Assembly: GCA_964526035.1 (NCBI GenBank)
Contig: CAZGKE010000075.1
Coordinates: 1 to 15,923, forward strand
Reading direction: 5' to 3'
Length of the DNA: 15,923 bases
DNA from: DAOMOD01 sp964526035
GTDB lineage: Bacteria; Pseudomonadota; Gammaproteobacteria; Xanthomonadales; BPKI01
Shown here: positions 1 through 8,030 of the stretch, piece by piece
How the letters are laid out: the number at the start of each line of letters is the position of its first letter
Position numbering within the stretch: the first letter of the stretch is position 1
Translations under genes and position numbers: made by a program
The notes under the pieces: generated by a model
Databases searched by the model: none
Told to the model about the DNA's origin: nothing
The model's input: the letters and a program-made list of their open reading frames with translations, nothing else

Positions 1-358
1 CGGAACACCACACTAGCAGGTCGAAGAAGTTCTGCGTGACGTCGGCACCCTGCACTTCCAGCGGGCGCTGCCCCGCCATCACCGCGAAGGTCTTCGGGTA
101 GTAGCCGGCCACGGCGGCGTCGGCCCCGACCGCGTCGGCGACGTCGCGCATCGGCTCGGCGTGCACCCAGGGATACGGCGCCAGCACGCGCAGTCTGGCG
201 GCATCAGCGTGCGGCAGCACTTCGATCAGCACCGGCTTCAGCGTGCTGAACATGGCGGTGGTGGCGCCTATGCCGAGCGAAAGCGTGAGAACCGCAATCG
301 CAGTCCATAGCGGGCGCTGCGCGAGTTGACGCACGGCCTGGCGGATTTCGGTGATCAT
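1..358 (-). CDS. P7: ABC transporter permease, double-FtsX (ADOP-like), 3' part outside the window
   Basis: The start codon ATG is at 358-356, and the frame stays open for 119 codons to the window edge, so only the N-terminal part is present. It begins with a short cytoplasmic helix (MITEIRQAVRQLAQRP), then a hydrophobic segment at about residues 18-40 carrying the family motif LGIGATTAMFS, and then the start of a MacB-type periplasmic domain. Over its first 38 residues it matches P6 at 28 positions, and 20 bases are identical at the DNA level (309-328 versus 2925-2944), so P6 and P7 look like duplicates. A membrane export or lipoprotein/peptide-transport role is inferred from the family only. 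The last visible residues, after FFDLL, read VWCS instead of the usual GVxPxLGR-like stretch, which may be divergence, a frame error or an edge effect. No clear Shine-Dalgarno sequence precedes the start. The gap to P6 is 168 nt and holds a REPIN. Confidence 0.82.
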   Translation of the reverse strand, partial: MITEIRQAVRQLAQRPLWTAIAVLTLSLGIGATTAMFSTLKPVLIEVLPHADAARLRVLAPYPWVHAEPMRDVADAVGADAAVAGYYPKTFAVMAGQRPLEVQGADVTQNFFDLLVWCS

Positions 359-376
359 GGTTTGGATACGGCGTTT

Positions 377-452
377 GTAGGAGCCCACCTGTGGGCGACC
401 GGGATGGAACGCTCCGTGGCTGTGCATGGGTCGCCCACGGGTGGGCTCCTGC
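377..452. repeat. REPIN-type element, copy A (two inverted GTAG-class REPs)
   Basis: Two 24-nt REP arms face each other. The left arm is 377-400, headed GTAG with the palindrome GCCCACCTGTGGGC. The right arm is 429-452; read on the minus strand it has a GCAG head and the palindrome GCCCACCCGTGGGC. The arms are near-perfect inverted repeats, so the whole 76-bp element can fold into one long hairpin with a 28-nt loop (401-428), and each arm can also fold alone. GTAG-headed REP doublets are known from Pseudomonas and Xanthomonadales and are mobilised by RAYT (TnpA-REP) transposases, none of which is encoded here. The element sits in the P6-P7 gap and would be transcribed if P7 is read from the upstream operon. 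There is no T-run after the stem, so it is not a standard intrinsic terminator. Confidence 0.85.
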
Positions 453-461
453 AGGGACGTG

Positions 462-482
462 CGTCGGAACCCCTAGCCGACG
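462..482. other. Small GC-rich hairpin between P6 stop and REPIN A
   Basis: CGTCGG (462-467) and CCGACG (477-482) form a perfect 6-bp stem around a 9-nt loop. In the minus-strand transcript it lies between the P6 stop codon and the REPIN. No U-tract follows. It could affect transcript stability or could be incidental in such GC-rich DNA. A comparable hairpin sits at the matching place in the other REPIN junction (3094-3109). Confidence 0.4.
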
Positions 483-526
483 TCGAAATCTGCAAGGCCG
501 CGATTCGGCGGCATGGGCTGGGGCCC

Positions 527-2974
527 CTACTCATCGCGCAGCGTCAGCATCGGGTCGATCCGCGAGGAGCGACGGGCGGGAATCCAGATGGCGATCGCGG
601 CCAGCAGCAGAAAGCCCACGGTCACTGCCGCAAGCGTGAGCGGGTCATGGGCCGCCACGCCGAACAGCATGCCTTCGAGAAGTCGGCCCGTGCCGACCGC
701 GGCGAGCAGCCCCAGCGGAATGCCAAGAGCGGCGAGGGTCAGTCCGCGCGTCAGCATTGTCCTGCGGACCGCGGTGGCGGTTGCACCCAACGCCAGGCGG
801 ATGCCGATCTCGCGGCTGCGCACGCGCACCTGCCAGGAAAGCAGGCCGTACAGTCCGGCGGCCGTCAGCAGCACCGCCAGTAGCGCCACGGCAGCAAGCA
901 TCCAGGCCATCACCCGCGCCTCGATGTAGGACCGCCCCACGTGGTCGACCAGCGTGCGCGTGCGGAAAAGCGGCAGCGCCGGATCGATCGACTGCAGCGC
1001 TTCGCGCAGCACCGGCAGCAGCGCCCATGGATCGTCGCCGCGACCGCGCACGAGGATGCTGGCCTGTGGATCGGGTCGCTGCGCCAGCGCGAAGTAGGCG
1101 GACGGCTGAGGCGACTCGCGCATGTTGCGCAGCTTGCTGTCGGCGACGATGCCGACGATCTCCCACTCCTGGTCGCCACCGAGGATCTGCAGCCGCTTGC
1201 CGAGTGGGTCGACGCCGGCGAACCAGCGCGCGGCGAATGCCTGATTGATCACTACCGCCCTCGGCGCTGTTTCGACGTCGACCGGTCCCAGAGCGCGCCC
1301 GCGCAGCAAAGGGATGCGAAGTGCGTCGAAGTAGCCGGGGGAGATGAAATTGATGTCGGTCGTGGTGCCGCCTTCGATTTCAGCATCCGGGCTCCGGAAG
1401 GTTGAGCGCATACCGCCCGCCTGCACCGGAACTACGCTGACGAAGGCCGCTGAATCGACTGCGGGATGTGCCTGCAGGCGCTCGATGATGGCCTGCTGCA
1501 CTGCCGCCGACCCTTCGCGCGGATAACCCTGGCGCAGCAGATCGACCGAAGCGGTCAGCGTCTGCCGCGCATCGAATCCGGGGTCCACCACCGTGGTATG
1601 CCAGAAAGAACGCACCAGCAGAAGCGCCAACGCCAGCAGGCTGACCGCCAGCATCGTCTGGCCCACCACCATCGCATCGCGCACGCGGGTGCGTCCACGG
1701 TCGCTCCGAGATCCGCCCTGCTTCAGCGCCGCGTTGATGTCAAGACGCATGACTCGCAGTGCCGGCGACACGACAGCGACTATCGCGGTGACCACCGCCA
1801 ACCCCAGCGCAAACACCAGCACCCGTACATCGAGCAGCAACGACGGCTCATCGGGCACCCCGCTCAGCATCGCCGCCAGCGGCCCCAGCGTGCCCGACAG
1901 CACTGCGTGGCCAAGCACCACACCCAGTGCAGCGCCCAGCAGCGCATGGCAGAGAGCCTCGACCAGCAACATGCGCAGCAACCGGCCTCGGGCGGCGCCG
2001 ACGCCCAGGCGCAGGGCCAGTTCGCGTGCGCGCTCCTCGGTGCGCACCAGCAGAAGACCCGCGGCGTTGGTCATCGCGATCAGCAGCAGAACGGCGCTCA
2101 CGCCCAGGAGCAGCCACGCTTTGCGACGCGAACCTTCGAACCCGTAGGGATCGACCGCAGCTTTGGCTGCCGTGATCAATCCCAGTCGCACCTGATCCGG
2201 GTTTATCCCCTCGGCTTCAATGATGCGCGCCACGATCGCGTCGACTTCGGACTGCGCTGCGGCCAGCGAGGTGCCCGGCGTGAGACGCGCCACGCCGTCC
2301 AGCCAGCTTACGCCACGCCGACCGAGGTGACCCCACTGTTCCATCGGCGCAGCTTGTTCCATCATCGCCATGGGTACCCACGCATCGACGTTGGGTTGCG
2401 CGCTGGGACCGCCGAAGCGACGCGGCATGACACCGATCACGGTGAACGGATGGGTATTGATGGTCAGCGTGCGGCCGATGATGTCCGGGTCGGCACCGTA
2501 GTGGCTGCGCCAGACGCGCTCGCCGAGGACAACCAGCGGATGACCTCCGCGATCCACGTCATCGGAAGGCAAAAGATAGCGGCCGAGCAGCGGCGGCACT
2601 GCGAACAGCTCGAAGAACCCTCCGGTGACCACCGCACCCGCCACCCGTGCAGGCTCATGACCCGGCAGCGCCATGTTGAAAGGTGCCCAGTCCTGGTAGG
2701 CGGCGACGTGGCTGAAGCTGGCTGCATGATCTCGCAGGTCGGCGAAACTCGGAAAGGCGAGATTGTTGTTTGGTTGGCCAGCCTGATCGACCCGGAACAC
2801 CCGGACCACGCGCTCCGGCTCCTCGATCGGCAGCGGCCGGAACAAAACTGCATCAGTGATGCTGAAGATGGCAGTGGTGGCGCCGATTCCGAGCGCCAGC
2901 ACGCCGACGACCAGCGCGGTCCACAGCGGGCGCTGCGCGAGTTGGCGGATGGCGTGACGGAGTTCGGTAGTCAT
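527..2974 (-). CDS. P6: ABC transporter permease, double-FtsX (ADOP-like), 815 aa
   Basis: This is a complete permease with an ATG start at 2974. Predicted layout: TM1 about 18-40 with GIGATTAIFS; first MacB-type periplasmic domain about 50-282; TMs near 285-310, 336-360 and 381-404; TM5 about 433-455; second periplasmic domain about 460-685; TMs near 688-713, 742-765 and 778-800. The cytoplasmic coupling segments are RARELALRLGVGA (about 315-327) and RSREIGIRLALGA (about 719-731). It ends in the family tail PARRSSRIDPMLTLRDE. Length and layout match ADOP/MacB-type double permeases. The sister domain in MacB couples ATP hydrolysis to movement of the periplasmic part; any substrate here is unknown. 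It is separated from P5 by 156 nt containing a REPIN, so it may be expressed differently from the tightly packed genes upstream. No good Shine-Dalgarno sequence is visible. Confidence 0.92.
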   Translation of the reverse strand: MTTELRHAIRQLAQRPLWTALVVGVLALGIGATTAIFSITDAVLFRPLPIEEPERVVRVFRVDQAGQPNNNLAFPSFADLRDHAASFSHVAAYQDWAPFNMALPGHEPARVAGAVVTGGFFELFAVPPLLGRYLLPSDDVDRGGHPLVVLGERVWRSHYGADPDIIGRTLTINTHPFTVIGVMPRRFGGPSAQPNVDAWVPMAMMEQAAPMEQWGHLGRRGVSWLDGVARLTPGTSLAAAQSEVDAIVARIIEAEGINPDQVRLGLITAAKAAVDPYGFEGSRRKAWLLLGVSAVLLLIAMTNAAGLLLVRTEERARELALRLGVGAARGRLLRMLLVEALCHALLGAALGVVLGHAVLSGTLGPLAAMLSGVPDEPSLLLDVRVLVFALGLAVVTAIVAVVSPALRVMRLDINAALKQGGSRSDRGRTRVRDAMVVGQTMLAVSLLALALLLVRSFWHTTVVDPGFDARQTLTASVDLLRQGYPREGSAAVQQAIIERLQAHPAVDSAAFVSVVPVQAGGMRSTFRSPDAEIEGGTTTDINFISPGYFDALRIPLLRGRALGPVDVETAPRAVVINQAFAARWFAGVDPLGKRLQILGGDQEWEIVGIVADSKLRNMRESPQPSAYFALAQRPDPQASILVRGRGDDPWALLPVLREALQSIDPALPLFRTRTLVDHVGRSYIEARVMAWMLAAVALLAVLLTAAGLYGLLSWQVRVRSREIGIRLALGATATAVRRTMLTRGLTLAALGIPLGLLAAVGTGRLLEGMLFGVAAHDPLTLAAVTVGFLLLAAIAIWIPARRSSRIDPMLTLRDE

Positions 2975-3014
2975 GGGATCGGATGCGTGTCGATGTCAGG
3001 GTGAGACCGCTTCT

Positions 3015-3089
3015 GTAGGAGCCCAGCTGTGGGCGACCCATGCACAGCTTCGGAGCGTCCTTCCCGGTCGCCCACAGGTGGGCTCCTGC
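3015..3089. repeat. REPIN-type element, copy B (spacer inverted relative to copy A)
   Basis: This 75-bp element lies in the P5-P6 gap. The left arm is 3015-3038 (GTAG head, palindrome core GCCCAGCTGTGGGC) and the right arm is 3066-3089 (inverse of GCAG-headed GCCCACCTGTGGGC). The arms are inverted repeats around a 27-nt spacer (3039-3065). The spacer begins CATGCACAGC and contains CGGAGCGT. The same words occur in copy A, but only as the reverse complement. The GTAG and CTGC ends, and about 15 nt of right-hand flank, keep the same orientation in both copies. No transposase is near. No T-run follows, so it is not a typical intrinsic terminator. Confidence 0.85.
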
Positions 3090-3093
3090 AGGG

Positions 3094-3109
3094 GCGTGCG
3101 GCGGCACGC
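3094..3109. other. Small GC-rich hairpin between P5 stop and REPIN B
   Basis: GCGTGC (3094-3099) and GCACGC (3104-3109) form a perfect 6-bp stem with a 4-nt loop. In the minus-strand transcript it comes shortly after the P5 stop codon and before the REPIN. No U-tract follows. Its position matches the 462-482 hairpin in the P6-P7 junction, though the stem sequence differs. Confidence 0.4.
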
Positions 3110-3130
3110 TTGTCCACCGCGCGTGAGCTG

Positions 3131-5521
3131 CTACTCATCGCGCAAGGCCTCAGTCGGGTCGATGCGCAGGGCGCGTCGCAGCGGCGCGGCTGCGGCGGCG
3201 GCCAGGGCCAGCGCCATCACTACCAGTGCAGTCACCACCGACGATGCGCCGAGCATGCCCTCGCCATACAGCGTCTGCCCCAACGGCGCGACCATCAGGT
3301 AGGCGATACCGATGCCGATCAGGGCACCTGCGCCGCCCCACAGGGTGGCGCCTCCAAGCACGCTGCGGATGACGCTGCGGCCCGGGGCGCCAAGTGCACG
3401 ACGCACGCCGATCTCCCGGACGCGCTGCGCCACCATCGTCCCCAACAGAGCCGCGAGGCTGGCGGCGGCCAGCAACAGGGCCAGCACGCCGAGCGGCGCG
3501 AACATGGCAAGCACCATGCGCGACCAGCCGACGTGCCGCCATCGCATCGATGCAAAGCTGCCGAGCTGGCTGAGCGCCACGTCGGGGTCGACTTCCGCAG
3601 CGACGGCCTGCACGCGTGCGACAAATGCCTCGGGGGCCCCGCGCACGCGCGCCGCCAGAGCGAGACCCCCGCCCCAGTCCGCAGACAGCGGCAGGAACAG
3701 GCTCGCAGTGGGCACCCCGACCTGCGTACCCATGCGCACCTGTTCGGTGACTCCGATCACCTGGTATTCGACCTGGTCTGCGCCAACCTGCCTCGCCACG
3801 GTCAGACCCACCGGTGAGGTGGCGCCGAACAATGCCTCGGCCAGCGTCGGATCGATCACTGCAACCGGTCGCTCCTCGGCGATGTCGCTGGCGCTGAACC
3901 AGCGACCGCTGCGCAGCCCGAGGCCGTAAACCCTCGCGAACGCCTCGTCGACCGGCGCGTGCTGAGCGGTCACCTGCGCCTCGCCACGCTGCACGTCGCT
4001 GCGCATCACCGTGGCTACCGGCATCACCGCCGAGACGCTCACCGCCTCGAAGCCCGGCTCCACGGCCAGCCGCTCGCGCAGGCCGGCGGCAAGATGAGCA
4101 TTGCGCTCGGCGCTGCCGCCGCCGAAGCTCGCCACCAGCACCGGTCCGGTGTCGAGACCGAGCGGTCGCTGCAGTTCGCTGCGCGCGCCCTGCATGGCCT
4201 GCACGGTGGCCAGCACGGTCAGGACCGCCAGCGCCGACTGCAGCCCGAACAGGGCCACGCCGATGCGACCCGAGGTGCCGGTCGTGGTGCGCAGTCCGCT
4301 GCGAAGATCTTCGGCCAGCCCGTCGCGACGCAGACGGCGCCAGGTGGGCAGCGTAAGGCAGGCCACGGTCAGCAGCGCGGCGATCAGGCTGAGCGCCATC
4401 ACGCCCGGCGACAGTTTCATCCCTGCATACAGCGGAATGCCGTTGTCGACGCTCCAGAAGTACTGATTGATCGCATCGATCAGCGCAAGACCAAGCATCA
4501 GGGCCAGCAGCCAGGCTGCCAGCACCAGCAGCACGCCGTGCACCAGCAGACTTGCCGCGATGCGCGCCGAGGACGCGCCAAGCGCGTGACGCAGGGCCAG
4601 ATCGCGCCCGCGCCCGAGCCACTGCACCAGCACCAATCCGCCGGCATTGCTCGCCGCCAGCAGCATCACCAGCCCGACCAGCACCGCCAGCACCGCGATC
4701 AGCATCTGCACCTGGACTTCCACCGCATCCTGCCAGGTCGGCACGATCCGCACCGGTGCGCGCTCGGCAGCATCGCCAAGCGTGCGCTCGCGCTCGGCCT
4801 GCACGTGGGCCACGGCGGCCTCGGCCTGGGCCAGCAGTCCGGCGTCGGCGATGCGCGACAGCGCGCGCCACTGGCCGCCGCCGCGGACCTCGTCGCTGGC
4901 GAGGTTGATGGCGCGATAGAGTTGATTCTGGAACGGATAGGCGCGCTGCGGCGGCAGTACGCCGACAATGCTCGCCGGTTCCCCGTCCACACGAACGGTG
5001 CGGCCGATGATGTTCGGGTCTGCTGCGAACCGGCTGCGCCACAGGCGGTCGCCGATCACCACGATCGTCGCGGCATCCGGCGTGAAGTCTTCGGTCGCGA
5101 AGCCGCGTCCCAGCGCCATCGGCCATTCCAGAAGGGAGAACGGATCGCCGTCCACCGTCAGGCCGGTCACGCGTTCGGCGCGTCCGTCCTGGCCGCCAGC
5201 TTCACCTGCGAGATTGAAGTCGGTCCAGCGGTACAGCGCGGTGCGCGCGAGCGCCGGCGTGTCGCGCAGGGCCAGCGCCTGCTCGCGCGGCAGAAGGAAG
5301 GCGCCGCCGCCCGACTGCACGCCGTAGCTGTACAGCTCACTCGACGGCACCGAGTCCGGCGCCGGGTTTGACATCATCGCCGACAAGGAGGACACCACCA
5401 CCACCGCGGTCAGCCCCAGCGCCAGCACCAGCACGGCGGCGAAATTGCCGAACGGGCGCGCTCGCAGAAGGCGCACCGCGTCGCGCAAGGCTTGAACTGA
5501 AACCCCAGTCAGGCTACTCAT
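3131..5521 (-). CDS. P5: divergent double-FtsX ABC transporter permease, 796 aa
   Basis: I chose the ATG at 5521, giving MSSLTGVSVQALRDAVRLLRARP, which matches the amphipathic N-terminal helix of its neighbours. Longer upstream reading lies inside P4 and looks like shadow coding. It overlaps the P4 stop by 8 nt (ATGAGTAG) and has no evident Shine-Dalgarno sequence, so translational coupling to P4 is likely. The layout is conserved: TM1 about 26-50; periplasmic domain 1 about 55-268; TMs near 272-298, 322-348 and 370-392; TM5 about 418-440; periplasmic domain 2 about 445-662; TMs near 668-694, 722-745 and 758-780. The second coupling segment, RVREIGVRRALGA, is canonical, as is the tail RIDPTEALRDE. 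It is the odd member: TM1 has GLTAVVVVSSLSAMM where the others have GIGxxTAxFS, the following PLP motif is absent, and the first coupling segment reads GRDLALRHALGA. It may be a specialised or partner-dependent subunit. Confidence 0.9.
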   Translation of the reverse strand: MSSLTGVSVQALRDAVRLLRARPFGNFAAVLVLALGLTAVVVVSSLSAMMSNPAPDSVPSSELYSYGVQSGGGAFLLPREQALALRDTPALARTALYRWTDFNLAGEAGGQDGRAERVTGLTVDGDPFSLLEWPMALGRGFATEDFTPDAATIVVIGDRLWRSRFAADPNIIGRTVRVDGEPASIVGVLPPQRAYPFQNQLYRAINLASDEVRGGGQWRALSRIADAGLLAQAEAAVAHVQAERERTLGDAAERAPVRIVPTWQDAVEVQVQMLIAVLAVLVGLVMLLAASNAGGLVLVQWLGRGRDLALRHALGASSARIAASLLVHGVLLVLAAWLLALMLGLALIDAINQYFWSVDNGIPLYAGMKLSPGVMALSLIAALLTVACLTLPTWRRLRRDGLAEDLRSGLRTTTGTSGRIGVALFGLQSALAVLTVLATVQAMQGARSELQRPLGLDTGPVLVASFGGGSAERNAHLAAGLRERLAVEPGFEAVSVSAVMPVATVMRSDVQRGEAQVTAQHAPVDEAFARVYGLGLRSGRWFSASDIAEERPVAVIDPTLAEALFGATSPVGLTVARQVGADQVEYQVIGVTEQVRMGTQVGVPTASLFLPLSADWGGGLALAARVRGAPEAFVARVQAVAAEVDPDVALSQLGSFASMRWRHVGWSRMVLAMFAPLGVLALLLAAASLAALLGTMVAQRVREIGVRRALGAPGRSVIRSVLGGATLWGGAGALIGIGIAYLMVAPLGQTLYGEGMLGASSVVTALVVMALALAAAAAAPLRRALRIDPTEALRDE

Positions 5522-8003
5522 GGCGCAAGGCCACCAGCGGATTGGTGCGCGCCGCGCTGCGCGCGGGCAGCCAGCAGGCGACCAGCGCGATGGCCACCAG
5601 CAGAGGCGGCACCAGCAGCAGGGTGAGTGGGTCGTGCGGGGATACCCCGAACAGCTGCGAGCGCGCCAGCTGACCAAGCACCAGCGCCATCACCAGGCCA
5701 ATCGCCACGCCGACTGCAACCAGACGCATGCCGTGTTTCAGCACCAGTCCGAGAATCTCACGACCACCGGCGCCGATCGCCATGCGCACGCCAAGCTCGC
5801 CGCGACGCTGGCTGACGTTGAACGCGAGGACCGAATAGATGCCGATCGCCGAAAGCAGCAGCGCGACCGCGGCGAAGCCGCCAACAAGGTTCATCGGTGC
5901 GCGTTGCGTTTCCAGGCTGAGCTTGATGCGATCGGCCATCGTCATCACGTCGAACAGCGGCTGTTCCGGGTCGATGCTGGCCACGGCCATACGCAGCGAC
6001 GCCGCGGCCTCCGGCCGGTTCACACCGGGCCCGCGCAGCAGCCACGCACCGGAGGTCGAATTGATCTGCCGGTGCGGCCAGTACATCGTCTCCTTGCCAG
6101 GCGCTTCGCGCAGGTTGCCGTGGCGCACGGTGCCGACCACGCCGACCACCGTTGCCCACGGCACGCTGTCTCCGCCGCGGCGGATGCGTTGACCCACCGC
6201 AGGACGGTCGGCGAAGTATTTGCGCGCAAGGAGTTCGTCGATGATGACCACGGGTTCGGAATCGGGCCGGTCGCCGGTTCCGAACGATCGGCCCTGCAGG
6301 AGCGGGATGCCCATGGCATCGAAATAGGCATCGTCGACCTGCCGCTGAAAACCATGCGGCTGCGGGGTCCCGTCCTGCACTTCGAGTCCATCGATGCTGT
6401 AGGAACCCTGCGAGTCCTGACCGGAAAACGGCAGCACCGAGGTCCAGCTGGCCGATTCAATGCCGGGAATGCTGCGCGCCTCGGCGAGCACGCCATCGAT
6501 GAATCGTGCGCGCGCGTCACCGTCGCCATAGCGGTTGGCGGGAAGCGCCATCAGCGCGGTCAGCATGTTGTCGGCGGAGAACCCGGGCGACTGCTGCTGC
6601 AGACCAACGAAGCTTCTGAACAAGAGCCCGGCACCGATCAGCAGCGCCGTGGCGAGCGCCATCTGCACCACCACCAGCGTGCTGCGCGTTCTGCCAGCGA
6701 GACGGCCGCCGCCGCCGATGCGCCCGCTGTCGTTGATGATGCTGCTGAGGCTGGAGCCGAACAGCGACACGATCGGCACCAGCGCCGCCAGCGCGCCGCT
6801 GAGGATGCTGATCGTCAGTGCAAAGCCGAGTACCGGCAGGTCGAGCGCAATCGGATAGCGCATGACCGCCTGAGCCAGCCCGAGTCGCGGCAGGATCTCG
6901 ATCAGCGCCATCGCCAACAGCATGCCGGCAGCGCCACCCGCAAGGGAGATCAGCATTGACTCCATCAGCAGCTGCCGAGCGATGCGCCCGCGGCTCGCGC
7001 CCAACGCATTGCGCACCGACAGTTCCTTCTGCCGTGCCGTCATCCGCGTCAGCAGCAGATTGGCAACATTGGCCGCGGCGATCAGCAGCACCAGCGCGAC
7101 CGCTGCCTGGAGGATGGTGACCAAGGTCCGCGAACTGCCGACATGGAGTTCGCGCAGCGACTGCGCGCGCCCGAAGAAGTTGCCGCCGCGCAGGAACTCC
7201 GCGAAGCCGTTGGCGCGCGCCGTCTGCGCCTCGTCGAGCCCACCGAGTCCCGCGATTCGGTCGGCGTTGTTGGCGACGATGGCATCGAGCTCGGCGTTGA
7301 GCCGTTCGATGCCTGCACCGGGCGCGAGTCGACCCACGGATTGCGAAAATTCCCTTCCGCGCTCCTCGTCCGAGCGCTGCGCCTCGGTGAAGGCAAACGG
7401 CACCCAGAGCTGGGCATTGCGCGACGGAAACGCGAAACCCTCGGGCATGACACCCAGTACGCGATAGGGCTCCCCGGAGAAACGCAGATCGGTGCCGACG
7501 ATGCCGGGATCACCGTTGAAACGGCTGCGCCACAGCGCGTGGCTGAGCACCACGACCTTGTCATTGCCGATCTCGGCATGCTGCTCGCCGAACACGTTGC
7601 CGAGGGCCGCCTGGACTCCAAGCGTGGTGAACAGCGATGGTGACGCACGGAGGCCGATCAGGCGCTCCGGCTGACTGCCGGCGTCGGCAAGGTTGAAACT
7701 GGTGCCGGTGTAGATCGCCATGTCCTCCAGGCTCTGCGCCTGCTCCTTGCGGTCGAGGTAATCAGGAATCGACGTGAAGGCATAGGTCAGGTTGCTGGTC
7801 GGGTAGGTGTTGTAGACGTCGACCAGGCGTTCACCGTGGGGATACGGCAGCGGCGCGAGAAACAGACCGTGCAGCACCGAGAACATGGCGGTGTTGGCGC
7901 CGATGCCGAGCGCCAGCGTCAAAACCGCGACCGCGGTGAAGCCCGGGCGGGCGGTCAGCGCGCGCAGGCTGTAGCGGAGGTCGGTCAGCGTTTTTGCAGC
8001 CAT
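5514..8003 (-). CDS. P4: ABC transporter permease, double-FtsX (ADOP-like), 829 aa
   Basis: The ATG at 8003 follows GGGAG with 9 nt between, a plausible ribosome site. The layout is TM1 about 21-43 with GIGANTAMFS and PLPYP; periplasmic domain 1 about 55-290; TMs near 293-319, 346-370 and 388-412; TM5 about 440-463; periplasmic domain 2 about 468-700; TMs near 706-730, 757-782 and 792-815. The coupling segments are RQKELSVRNALGAS (about 324-337) and RRGELGVRMAIGAG (about 733-746). The tail is PARSAARTNPLVALRHE. Periplasmic domain 1 carries an additional stretch at about 250-285, including a GGNFFGR segment, that P1 and P3 lack. The gap from P3 is 27 nt and the 3' end overlaps P5. Membrane transport driven by a separate ATPase is inferred from family membership; no substrate is suggested by the sequence. 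Confidence 0.93.
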   Translation of the reverse strand: MAAKTLTDLRYSLRALTARPGFTAVAVLTLALGIGANTAMFSVLHGLFLAPLPYPHGERLVDVYNTYPTSNLTYAFTSIPDYLDRKEQAQSLEDMAIYTGTSFNLADAGSQPERLIGLRASPSLFTTLGVQAALGNVFGEQHAEIGNDKVVVLSHALWRSRFNGDPGIVGTDLRFSGEPYRVLGVMPEGFAFPSRNAQLWVPFAFTEAQRSDEERGREFSQSVGRLAPGAGIERLNAELDAIVANNADRIAGLGGLDEAQTARANGFAEFLRGGNFFGRAQSLRELHVGSSRTLVTILQAAVALVLLIAAANVANLLLTRMTARQKELSVRNALGASRGRIARQLLMESMLISLAGGAAGMLLAMALIEILPRLGLAQAVMRYPIALDLPVLGFALTISILSGALAALVPIVSLFGSSLSSIINDSGRIGGGGRLAGRTRSTLVVVQMALATALLIGAGLLFRSFVGLQQQSPGFSADNMLTALMALPANRYGDGDARARFIDGVLAEARSIPGIESASWTSVLPFSGQDSQGSYSIDGLEVQDGTPQPHGFQRQVDDAYFDAMGIPLLQGRSFGTGDRPDSEPVVIIDELLARKYFADRPAVGQRIRRGGDSVPWATVVGVVGTVRHGNLREAPGKETMYWPHRQINSTSGAWLLRGPGVNRPEAAASLRMAVASIDPEQPLFDVMTMADRIKLSLETQRAPMNLVGGFAAVALLLSAIGIYSVLAFNVSQRRGELGVRMAIGAGGREILGLVLKHGMRLVAVGVAIGLVMALVLGQLARSQLFGVSPHDPLTLLLVPPLLVAIALVACWLPARSAARTNPLVALRHE

Positions 8004-8012
8004 CAGCTTCTA

Positions 8013-8017
8013 CTCCC
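8013..8017 (-). promoter_or_regulatory. Ribosome binding site of P4
   Basis: GGGAG on the minus strand lies 9 nt before the ATG at 8003, inside the 27-nt P3-P4 gap. It supports this start over alternatives. Confidence 0.55.
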
Positions 8018-8030
8018 GGGGCGATGCACC

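Noticed and set aside
377..452. The REPIN hairpins as intrinsic terminators.
   Set aside because: No U-tract follows the stems in the direction of transcription, and permease genes continue downstream.
377..3089. The repeated palindromes as a CRISPR array.
   Set aside because: There are only two doublets, 2.6 kb apart and separated by a gene. Arms are inverted rather than direct, and the two spacers are the same sequence rather than unique.
3131..5126. A second long minus-strand frame inside P5 (3150-5126).
   Set aside because: It is Arg/Ala/Gly-rich without TM segments or motifs, while P5 in the other frame has complete permease features. It is an out-of-frame shadow.
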